Shown here one piece after another: positions 50,770 to 58,600 of a stretch of 64,000 nt of DNA. The stretch lies in the NCBI GenBank assembly GCA_046297835.1, contig JBKBHI010000005.1, forward strand, positions 273,366 to 337,365, in the 5' to 3' direction. The translations under genes were made by a program, and so were the position numbers. Source of the stretch: CAMAVH01 sp046297835 (GTDB lineage Bacteria; Pseudomonadota; Alphaproteobacteria; SMXQ01). Under the pieces are notes generated by a model. The model did no database searches, was not told where the DNA came from, and was given only the letters and a program-made list of their open reading frames with translations. How positions within the stretch are numbered: the stretch's first letter is position 1; each line of letters opens with the position of its first letter.

Positions 50770-52491
50770 TCATGCGGAATCCTTACCCTCGCTTTCGATT
50801 TCAGGAATCACCGTGCGCTCTAGTTGAGCCCCTCCGGTGAGCAGGTCCACCGCCCGGTCGGCAGCGTCCTGAAACGGCTGCAGCACGATATCCGCCCCCG
50901 ACGCCAGCATTTCTGCGCTGTCGGACTCGCTGTGGGAAGTCACTGCGATCCGGCCGTCATATCCAGCCGCACGAGCGATCTGAAAGAGCGTCATGCGGCT
51001 ATCGTCATGGCTGACTCCGGTCGGATGAACCGGCACCGTAGAGCCGATCCACTTTGCGCCTGCGAGAGGCAGAGCCGCCATAAACTCCGGATCTGAGACG
51101 TCGCCGAATTCGGCGTCAAGCCCGAGGCGACGCCAGCGCCGGACGGCCAGTGGATTGAAGTCAACGCCGAGTACGCGGCAGCCTTTGTTCTTGAGGCGCA
51201 GGCCGATCGCGGTGCCGAATCGACCGAGTCCGAAGATCAGGACCTCGTACGCCTGGGCGCCTGGACGGGCAGACTCATCAGCTTCTCGTGGCGCAGCCTT
51301 CCGTTCGAAGACGCCGAGCATCGGCTCGCACAAGCGGTAAAGCTGATGGGAATAGGTGATCATGTAGGTAGAGGCGGCAATGGTCACCAGCCCGACCATG
51401 GTGACTAGCCCGAGCGCGTCCTGAGTGACATGCCCCAAAGACAGGCCCATGGCGATAAAGATGAGCGAAAACTCGCTGATCTGGGCAACAGTCAGCCCGG
51501 CCAGAAACCCCGTCCGCTTGCGGTAGCCCATGGCGCCCATGATGGCGAGTACAATCAGCGGATTTCCGATCAGCACGAAGATCGAGAAAACCACCGCGCC
51601 GGTCACGTTCGAGCCGAGCAAAGACAGATCCAGGGTCGAGCCCAAGGAGATGAAGAAGAACAACAGCAGGAAATCGCGCAGCGGCGCCAGCCGTGCGGCG
51701 ATGGTTTCCCGATAGGGTGTAGACGCGAGCGATATGCCCGCGAGAAGGCCTCCGACTTCTTTGCCCAAACCAACGAAATCCCCGATGGCGGCGAACATTG
51801 CAGCCTGCGCGATGGCAAAGATGATGAGCAGCTCAGGCGCTCGGGCCAACCGCTCTGTCAGCGGATTTGCCGCATAGCGCACGAACAACACGACCAAGCC
51901 CACCAGCCCGATTCCGGAGGCCAAGACGACGAGGATGTTGCTGAAACCTCGGTCTTCGCCCGCGCCGATGCCGACGGCCGAGAGCACGATCATGGCAAGG
52001 ACGACGACAATATCTTGCACGATCAGAAAACCAAGAGCGATCTGCCCATGCAGTGAGTCGATCTCCCGCTTATCCGATAGCAGCTTCACGATGATGATCG
52101 TGCTGGAGAAGGTCAGCGCTACTGCGACATACAGGCTGGTTAATGCGTCAAGCCCGAGCGCTAAGCCGATAAAAAATCCGAAGATCGAAGTGAAGGCGAC
52201 TTGGCCGAGACCGGTCATCAGCGAGACGGCGCCCAGCGAGCGGATGAGCTTGATGTCGAGCTTGATGCCGACCAGAAACAGTAGCAACGCGATGCCGAGT
52301 TCGGAAAGCAGACCAATCTGTTCGCCGGAGCGCACGATGTCCAAAGCTGAGGGGCCAGCGATTAGACCGACGACGATAAAACTGACGATTAAGGGCTGCC
52401 GCAAGATGATGCCGACAAGTCCGATGGCGGCAGCCATGACCAAGAGGGCGGCAATTTCTCCGAACGGGGACTGCATTACCAGGTCGATCAA
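50770..52491 (-). CDS. CPA2-type cation:proton antiporter with C-terminal RCK (TrkA-N) domain
   Basis: A protein of about 573 residues. The N-terminal 390 residues are a Na+/H+ exchanger-like bundle (FIVVGLIAGPSALDIVRSGE, then LGIALLLFLVGIKLD and VGLGKEVGGLLAGISLA), as in Kef/Ybal. The C-terminal part begins with a nucleotide-binding TrkA-N domain (LIFGLGRFGTAIGLRLKNKG). Start is uncertain: TTG at 52491 is 7 bases after AGGA; TTG at 52506 and ATG at 52476 are alternatives. Probably potassium or sodium export controlled by nucleotide binding. Confidence 0.9.
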   Translation of the reverse strand: MIDLVMQSPFGEIAALLVMAAAIGLVGIILRQPLIVSFIVVGLIAGPSALDIVRSGEQIGLLSELGIALLLFLVGIKLDIKLIRSLGAVSLMTGLGQVAFTSIFGFFIGLALGLDALTSLYVAVALTFSSTIIIVKLLSDKREIDSLHGQIALGFLIVQDIVVVLAMIVLSAVGIGAGEDRGFSNILVVLASGIGLVGLVVLFVRYAANPLTERLARAPELLIIFAIAQAAMFAAIGDFVGLGKEVGGLLAGISLASTPYRETIAARLAPLRDFLLLFFFISLGSTLDLSLLGSNVTGAVVFSIFVLIGNPLIVLAIMGAMGYRKRTGFLAGLTVAQISEFSLIFIAMGLSLGHVTQDALGLVTMVGLVTIAASTYMITYSHQLYRLCEPMLGVFERKAAPREADESARPGAQAYEVLIFGLGRFGTAIGLRLKNKGCRVLGVDFNPLAVRRWRRLGLDAEFGDVSDPEFMAALPLAGAKWIGSTVPVHPTGVSHDDSRMTLFQIARAAGYDGRIAVTSHSESDSAEMLASGADIVLQPFQDAADRAVDLLTGGAQLERTVIPEIESEGKDSA

Positions 52492-52506
52492 ATAGATATT
52501 CCTCAA

Positions 52507-52827
52507 TCAGTCGCCGGTGATGTTGCCGGCTGGGCATCGGCGGATATACATATCTGGCGAGTTATTTCCGAAGCTTTGCATTGGCCGCAATCGTCAAGCG
52601 TCGCAGGCACTTACTTTATCGACAGATGAACACGATTTAAGATCGAACGAGGAAAAGCCTGTCGCCAACCTCAGCCGATAAGAGATATTTGCGCCAGCCG
52701 AGGCTGCCCTCATCATGGAATCGGATCTGAACGCCCTTGCATTACAATTAACCGATAGTCGAAAATCCATCATTCAAATAAGAGATATCTCCCCAATGGG
52801 GCGATCGGCATACTGGAAGGATAGCAA
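52507..52827. other. Divergent intergenic stretch, no gene seen
   Basis: About 320 AT-richer bases between the antiporter and the second universal stress protein. Must hold promoters for both; no clear -35/-10 or operator could be assigned. Confidence 0.4.
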
Positions 52828-53691
52828 ATGAAAAAAATCCTCGTAGCGACGGATTTTTCCGAGCGCTCGGATAGGGCTATCCGTCGAGCTACACTGTTGG
52901 CTAGGCAGTTCGACGCCCCTCTTACCATCGCCCATGTCGTCGATGACGACCAGCCGAAGCGCGCGATCGTGGCAAAACAGCAAGCAGCCCAAGAATTGCT
53001 CGACGCGTACGTTCACTCATTGCGCGATGTCGATGGATTGGCCTGTGAGACACGGATTGCTTTTGGCGATCCGTTCTTAGGAATTATCCAAGCAGCGCGA
53101 GAGGAGAATGCCGACCTCACAATCATCGGCCCCCACCGTCGGCAAATCCTTAAGGACGTCTTTATAGGCACGACTGCCGAAAGGACCATTCGCGCAAGCG
53201 ATAGGCCCATCCTGATGGCCAACGGCGTTCCCGCGGGACCATATCGGCATGTCCTTTTGGCCGTAGATCTCTCCGACTCCTCTGGGGAGGCGGTGCGCGC
53301 TGTTCAGGAACATCGTTTTGCGGACGCTGTCGATCTATCCGTGATTCATATATTCGACGCCCCGGCATTGGGGTTTATGTTGCGGACAGCCTCTGCCGAA
53401 GATCAGATCAAAGACTATCTCGCTGACGAGGAAGAGCGCGCTGCAAGCGAATTGTCCATTTTTTTAAAAAAGTTCGATATGGAGTCGGCACGACCAATCT
53501 TGAAACACAAGGCTTCCACGGTCGCGCATACCATTTGTTCGGTTGCCCGGGAGATATCTGCCGATCTTATCGTCGTGGGGACTCACGGCCTTACGGGCAT
53601 TAAAAAAACGTTGCTTGGCAGCGTGGCTGAAGAGTTATTGCGGATATCAGACCGCGACGTGTTGGCCATCTCCTCCGCCTTACCTAGTTAA
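52828..53691 (+). CDS. Universal stress protein, tandem UspA domains
   Basis: A 287-residue protein with two UspA folds. The first begins MKKILVATDFSERSDRAIRR and ends IIGPHRRQILKDVFIGTTAE; the second ends VVGTHGLTGIKKTLLGSVAE, a full G-2X-G-9X-G-S ATP-binding motif. Last gene of the island: its stop codon lies 17 bases before IS6 remnant B. Confidence 0.93.
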   Translation: MKKILVATDFSERSDRAIRRATLLARQFDAPLTIAHVVDDDQPKRAIVAKQQAAQELLDAYVHSLRDVDGLACETRIAFGDPFLGIIQAAREENADLTIIGPHRRQILKDVFIGTTAERTIRASDRPILMANGVPAGPYRHVLLAVDLSDSSGEAVRAVQEHRFADAVDLSVIHIFDAPALGFMLRTASAEDQIKDYLADEEERAASELSIFLKKFDMESARPILKHKASTVAHTICSVAREISADLIVVGTHGLTGIKKTLLGSVAEELLRISDRDVLAISSALPS

Positions 53692-53708
53692 GCGAGGCGG
53701 GATGGAAT

Positions 53709-54037
53709 GGCATTGTCAGCACTGGCGCGGTCGCACGAGATTCCTGACCTGAAATTTCATGCAACTGCTGCGGACGCGATAATCCAGCCTTTCATGGCGG
53801 TAGCGCGAAAGGTGCGCAGGGTTGATCGCGAAATCAGGTGACGCTGGAAGTTGAAGGGAGACGTCAATCCCGCGCCCGGCGAGGATATCCTCCACATCCC
53901 GTAAACTCAGGCTGAATTTGAAATAGAGGCAAACCGCCTAGCGGATAACTTCCGGCGGAAAGCGGTGTTTTTACAAGAGATCGTTCGCATCCCACCAGCT
54001 TATGGCAGAGCCAAGGTGCCGTTAGACTGACAGCACC
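53709..54037 (-). mobile_element. Internally deleted IS6-family element, copy B
   Basis: Same element and orientation as copy A (38607-39000). The right terminal repeat ends TTAGACTGACAGCACC at 54037; the left end starts GGCATTGTCAG at 53709. It is about 65 bases shorter than A because of a larger central deletion. The same in-frame TAG codon is present, near 53937. No target duplication seen. Confidence 0.75.
53709..54037 (-). pseudogene. IS6-family transposase remnant B
   Basis: On the minus strand: PPEVIR, a TAG stop, then LSLRDVEDILAGRGIDVS joined almost directly to QRHLISRSTLRTFRATAMKG. The catalytic core is missing. It is too short to be active. Confidence 0.7.
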
Positions 54038-54419
54038 GCCATGCCTCCCTTGCCGGCGCTTGTGGCGGGTTCGACCCCACAGACTTATAAACGAGGCGGC
54101 CGCGCCAAGCGCCTTTCCCGACCGGTTGCAACGCAAGGCCGCACGGTATTTGTAAATGTTAGGGAACTCATGATTAATGCGGGATGCCGCAGGCTTCGAT
54201 AAGTCTTGGAATAAGACCAAACTCTCGTTTAAGGACTTCAATCTTAGGGAACCGTTGCGCGCTGTTCGCTTTTACTTCTATCCTCCCTTTGAATTTTCCC
54301 CCTATCAAAGGCCGCCCGCGCGCTGCGGCGCGTCTCGGGCTCTTGCCATTCCGCGCTATGCCGATGTCCCACCGAATTTTCTCGCCCGACTTGCCTGCGC
54401 CGTGCCGCCGAGGCGCGCC
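54038..54419. other. Right flank of the island; tRNA-T-arm-like sequence, no gene seen
   Basis: GGGTTCGACCCCAC at 54067-54080 resembles GGGTTCGAATCCCAC of the tRNA-Ser T arm (38565-38579). The rest is intergenic. A frame from 54177 runs into the response regulator but has no start signal or family similarity before 54420. Confidence 0.4.
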
Positions 54420-54794
54420 GTGACGGGAGAACCCCTCAAGAAGCGCCGCATCCTCTATGTCGAGGACGACCCGGCGCTGCGCATGTCGACGTGCGACATG
54501 CTCGACGACATGGGGCATGAGGTGATCGAGGCCCCCGACGCGCCGGCCGCCCTGCAGTGGCTGCGCGAGGGACATCAGATCGACCTGCTGCTCACCGACT
54601 TGAAGATGCCCTTGATGAACGGGCGCGAGCTGGCGGCCGAAGCGCGCCTCTTGCGTCCGGGCCTGACCGTCGTCTACACGACAGGGGCCAGCGATAAGAG
54701 TCTCGGCGAAACGGTTCGCGACGGACGCACCGAATATCTTTTCAAGCCGTTCGGCTTCAAAGAGCTGGATAGACTCTTCCGCGCTCTCGATTGA
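54420..54794 (+). CDS. Single-domain response regulator (receiver only)
   Basis: A 124-residue CheY-like protein. The GTG at 54420 follows GAGG, and the receiver domain begins within a few residues (KKRRILYVEDDPAL). Phospho-acceptor Asp60 (IDLLLTDLKMPLMNG), threonines in VVYTTGAS and the lysine in LFKPFGF are present. It is similar to the two receivers of the hybrid kinase encoded 31 bases downstream, suggesting duplication within the locus. Confidence 0.9.
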   Translation: MTGEPLKKRRILYVEDDPALRMSTCDMLDDMGHEVIEAPDAPAALQWLREGHQIDLLLTDLKMPLMNGRELAAEARLLRPGLTVVYTTGASDKSLGETVRDGRTEYLFKPFGFKELDRLFRALD

Positions 54795-54825
54795 TTCGCG
54801 CGCCCGCGCCAACCCGGGGATATCC

Positions 54826-57420
54826 GTGCTCAAGTCCGCCCGCTTCTCCATCGCCGCCGTCGCCCTCATGCTCGCGGCGCTTGCCGGCTCGGTGTTCTTC
54901 ACCAACAAGGCGCTCGAGAACAGCAAAGCCCTGAACGGCTGGATCGCGCACACCTACGAGGTGATCGAAACCGCCAACCAGCTGCTCACCGATCTGGTGG
55001 AAGCCGAGACGAGCCGGCGCGGCTACATGATGAGCCCGCAGGACATCTACCTCGACAGCTACCAGCGCAACAGCGACGAGGTACGCGCCGGACTCGCGGC
55101 GCTCGAGCGCCTGATCGCCGACAATCCCGAGCAGCGCGGACAGATGCGGGTGGTGCGCGACCTCGCCGAGCGCCGGCTGGCCGAAATGGCCGAGGGCGTG
55201 CGGCGGACGACGGAGCAGGGGCTAGACGCCGGCGTCAGCCATCTCAACGAGAGCGAGATGCGGGACGTCATCATGCAATCGCGCGGCGCCATTTTCGATC
55301 TCGTCGCCACCGAAACGCGGCTCCTCGACGAGCGCAAGGCCGCTGCCGAGCGCGCTGCCGAGCGCACTCAGCTTTGGACCATCGCCATCTTCGTCTTCGC
55401 CACGACCGGCATCCTGACGACGCTGCTCATGCTGACGCGCAGCAACCTGCAGCTGAACCAGACTCAGGCGCTGCTGCGCGCCCAGGCCGCGACGCTGCAG
55501 CGCACGCTCGACACCTGCAGCGAAGGCATCGCCTCGTTTGATTGCAACGGCCGCATCGTCACCTACAACAAGAATTTCTTCGGCCTGCTCGACTACCCGG
55601 AGTCTCTCGGCGGGCAGCGGGCGATGTTCGAGGAATTCACCAAATACGACACGGATCGCAAAGCGGAGCTGCTGTCTAAAGTCGCGGTCAACGTCGATGC
55701 CAACGCCAAGCAGCGCACCACCCATGGCGGCCGCCATCTCGAGCTCTACCGCAATCCCATGCCGGACGGCGGCTTCCTGGTCGTCTGCGAGGATCTCACC
55801 GCGCATCATCAGGCCAACGCGATCCTGCGCCAATCGCAGAAGATGGATTCCATCGGCCATCTGACCGGCGGCATCGCCCACGATTTCAACAACCTTCTGC
55901 AAGTCATCAGCAGCAACCTGACGCTGCTGCAACGCGACATCTTGCCGTCGCCCAAAGCGAACCAACGCTACAGCCACGCCAGCATGGCGGTCGAGCGGGG
56001 CGCCAAGCTGACGCGCCAGCTTCTCGCCTTCGCGCGGCGTCAGCCGCTCGAGCCGCACGCCATCAATCTCAGCCGAATCATCGGCGACACCACCGAGCTG
56101 CTGCGCCACACCATCGGCGAGGAGATCGAGATCGAGACGGTGGTCGCCGGCGGCCTGTGGAACACGCTGGTCGATCCTACCCAGGTCGAGAACGTCATCG
56201 TCAACCTGGCGATCAACGCGCGCGACGCGATGCCGAGCGGCGGCAAGCTGACAATCGAGCTGGCGAACGCCTATCTCGACGAGACTTACGCCTCCAAGCA
56301 TGTCGAGGTCACGGCGGGCCAATACGTCATGTTGGCGGTGAGCGATACCGGCACCGGCATGTCGCCCGAAGTCGCCGAACGCGCCTTCGAACCGTTCTTC
56401 ACCACCAAAAGCGCGCAACGCGGCACCGGCCTCGGCTTGTCGCAGGTCTACGGCTTCGTCAAGCAGTCGGGCGGCCACATCAAGCTCTACACCGAGCAAG
56501 GTCACGGCACGACCTTCAAAATCTACCTGCCGCGCACGCGCCAGCCCGACGAGTTCGCCGACTCGGTCACGCTCACGCCGATCTCCGGCGGCAGCGAGAC
56601 GATCCTGGTGGTGGAGGATGACGAGACCGTGCGCGCCGCCGCTTGCGACATGTTGGCCGAGATGGGCTACAATATCCTGCAGGCCGACAATCCCGATTCC
56701 GCGCTCGCCGTGCTGCGCTCCGGCGCGACCATCGAGCTGCTGTTCACCGATGTCGTCATGCCCGGCAGCATGACGACGCGCGACATGGCGCGCGCCGCGA
56801 AGGAAATCCATCCGCGGCTACAAGTCCTGTTCACGTCGGGCTATACGTCCAACTCGATCGTGCACGACGGTCGGCTCGACGAAGGGGTGTCGTTGCTCAG
56901 CAAGCCCTACACGAAGGACGAGCTGGCGCGCAAAATCCGCAGCGTGCTCGAAACTGCGGGGCCGCGCGCGCGCCATGCCGCCGCGCCGCCGTCTTCCGCA
57001 GCGGCCACGCCCGCGACCATGTCCGCCGCCGCGCCGCAGGCGGCGCAAGCCGAGCGATCGCTGCGCGTGCTGGTCGTCGACGACGAGCCCTTCATCCGCT
57101 TCGGCACCGTCGATATCCTGGTGGATCTCGAGCATCTCGCCGAGGAGGCGGGCGACGCCGAAAGCGCGCTCGAACGCCTCGGACAAGAACCGAAGATCGA
57201 CTTGCTCATCACCGACTTGAAGCTGCCGGGCATGAGCGGCGAGGCGCTGGCGTCGCATGCCCTGAGGCACGATCCAGACATCCGGGTCATCATCGCCAGC
57301 GGCTCGGATCCCGAATTATCGCTGACCGAGAAATACGCCGCCGAGCGCGTCGCGGTCGTGCGCAAGCCCTTCCAGGTCAAAGACCTTGAGAACGCCTTGG
57401 CGCGCTTGAAGCGCCCCTAA
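54826..57420 (+). CDS. Hybrid sensor histidine kinase (CHASE3, PAS, HisKA, HATPase, two receivers)
   Basis: An 864-residue membrane kinase with GTG start and GGGGA upstream. A periplasmic CHASE3-type sensor (about residues 30-180, with EAETSRRGYMMSPQDIYLDS) lies between two helices. Then come a PAS-like domain (about 225-335), His352 (TGGIAHDFNN), an ATPase domain (DTGTGMSPEV; GTGLGLSQVYGFVKQS) and two receivers with Asp near 642 (LLFTDVVMPG) and 797 (LLITDLKLPG). An alanine/proline-rich linker joins the receivers. It works with the receiver protein at 54420. Confidence 0.92.
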   Translation: MLKSARFSIAAVALMLAALAGSVFFTNKALENSKALNGWIAHTYEVIETANQLLTDLVEAETSRRGYMMSPQDIYLDSYQRNSDEVRAGLAALERLIADNPEQRGQMRVVRDLAERRLAEMAEGVRRTTEQGLDAGVSHLNESEMRDVIMQSRGAIFDLVATETRLLDERKAAAERAAERTQLWTIAIFVFATTGILTTLLMLTRSNLQLNQTQALLRAQAATLQRTLDTCSEGIASFDCNGRIVTYNKNFFGLLDYPESLGGQRAMFEEFTKYDTDRKAELLSKVAVNVDANAKQRTTHGGRHLELYRNPMPDGGFLVVCEDLTAHHQANAILRQSQKMDSIGHLTGGIAHDFNNLLQVISSNLTLLQRDILPSPKANQRYSHASMAVERGAKLTRQLLAFARRQPLEPHAINLSRIIGDTTELLRHTIGEEIEIETVVAGGLWNTLVDPTQVENVIVNLAINARDAMPSGGKLTIELANAYLDETYASKHVEVTAGQYVMLAVSDTGTGMSPEVAERAFEPFFTTKSAQRGTGLGLSQVYGFVKQSGGHIKLYTEQGHGTTFKIYLPRTRQPDEFADSVTLTPISGGSETILVVEDDETVRAAACDMLAEMGYNILQADNPDSALAVLRSGATIELLFTDVVMPGSMTTRDMARAAKEIHPRLQVLFTSGYTSNSIVHDGRLDEGVSLLSKPYTKDELARKIRSVLETAGPRARHAAAPPSSAAATPATMSAAAPQAAQAERSLRVLVVDDEPFIRFGTVDILVDLEHLAEEAGDAESALERLGQEPKIDLLITDLKLPGMSGEALASHALRHDPDIRVIIASGSDPELSLTEKYAAERVAVVRKPFQVKDLENALARLKRP

Positions 57421-57438
57421 GGGACGGCGGCAGAGAGC

Positions 57439-58521
57439 TTAGCGGCGCGGCGTCTGCACGATACAGCCGTACCAGCCGAGCCCGCGGTAAGTCTCGTAGC
57501 CCGGCGTCAGCGCGTAGCTGACGGTGTTGCCGCGCTCGTCGTCGTAGCTGCCGCACGACCCCGACACGCGCAGCGGAATCGTTTCTTCCAGCACGCCCTT
57601 CTTGTCCGACGCGGCCAGCACCTTGTGGCCGGCGTCGAGCAGCATCACGCGTGTGCGGCCACGCTCGTCGGGAGCCAGCCGCACGCCATCGACCACGGCT
57701 TGCGCCTGCGGCGTCCAATCGAAATGCACGGCGATGACGCCGACGGGCTTACCGTCGGCGCGGCCGCCCGCGCGGATGGCCGTCGCGTAAACGGCGCTGA
57801 CGGCTCCGCCGAGCAGCAGGACGGGGGCGACCTCGCCGACGACATACTCGTCGCCGCTGGCGGTGGCGAGCGCGGCGGCGAACCAGGGCTCGTGGGCAAC
57901 GGCCGCGCCGCGCGCCGCCGGAAAGCGCGCCGGCTTGCCGTGCGCGAGCACCCGTCCTTGCGGGTCGCACAGCCAGATGTCGAGATAGACGGTATAAGCG
58001 CCGAGAATCACCGCGAGCCGCTCGGCGGCATAGGCGCAGCTTTCGGCGGTGGGGGCGGCGGCGCAATCGACCACCGCCTTGTCGGTCGCCCACCAGCGCA
58101 CGTCGCACGTGCGCTCGTAGAGATTGCGATCGACGATCTCGATGGCGTTGAGCGCCAGATCGATCAGCCGGTCGCCGCGCAATTGGCCGATGATCAGGCG
58201 GCCGAGCGTCTCCAGCCGCGCCGCCTCGGCGACCAACTCGCTTTCGAGCTGCTGCGCGACGCCGTTGATCTGGGTGGCGATGTTTTTCATCTCGCCGGCG
58301 ACCACGGCAAAGCCTTTGCCGGCTTCGCCGGCGCGGGCCGCCTCAATCAAGGCGTTGAGCGCGAGGATTTTCGACTGGTCGGTGACTTGCTGGATGTCTC
58401 CGATCTTGCGCTTCGTCAGGCTGCCGACGCGTTCGGAAAGCTCGACGATCTCCTCCGGATCGGCGCGAGAGACGTCATCGGCGGCGGCATGGGCGGCGGC
58501 GAAGGCGTTCTTGGCGGACAT
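57439..58521 (-). CDS. Soluble chemoreceptor-like protein: N-terminal MCP signalling region, C-terminal Cache domain
   Basis: A 360-residue protein with no membrane helix or signal peptide. Residues about 25-100 carry the tip of an MCP signalling hairpin (ALNALIEAARAGEAGKGFAV followed by VAGEMKNIA). Residues about 130-355 look like a double-Cache sensor domain (YLDIWLCDPQGRVLAHGKP; GVIAVHFDWTPQAQAVVDGV). The order is the reverse of ordinary chemoreceptors, with a very short signalling helix pair. It would sense a cytoplasmic ligand. Lies in the same orientation as the MCP at 58601, 79 bases downstream of it. Confidence 0.85.
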   Translation of the reverse strand: MSAKNAFAAAHAAADDVSRADPEEIVELSERVGSLTKRKIGDIQQVTDQSKILALNALIEAARAGEAGKGFAVVAGEMKNIATQINGVAQQLESELVAEAARLETLGRLIIGQLRGDRLIDLALNAIEIVDRNLYERTCDVRWWATDKAVVDCAAAPTAESCAYAAERLAVILGAYTVYLDIWLCDPQGRVLAHGKPARFPAARGAAVAHEPWFAAALATASGDEYVVGEVAPVLLLGGAVSAVYATAIRAGGRADGKPVGVIAVHFDWTPQAQAVVDGVRLAPDERGRTRVMLLDAGHKVLAASDKKGVLEETIPLRVSGSCGSYDDERGNTVSYALTPGYETYRGLGWYGCIVQTPRR

Positions 58522-58556
58522 GGAGATTCACAACTATAGGTTGAATAGAAGAATGC

Positions 58557-58587
58557 AAAAAAAGCCGTCATGACCGGCCGCGACGGC
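58557..58587 (-). terminator. Terminator of the membrane MCP gene
   Basis: GCCGTC (58564-58569) pairs with GACGGC (58582-58587). On the minus strand the stem is followed by seven T residues, 14 bases past the MCP stop codon. Confidence 0.75.
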
Positions 58588-58600
58588 GCTTGGGCGAATC

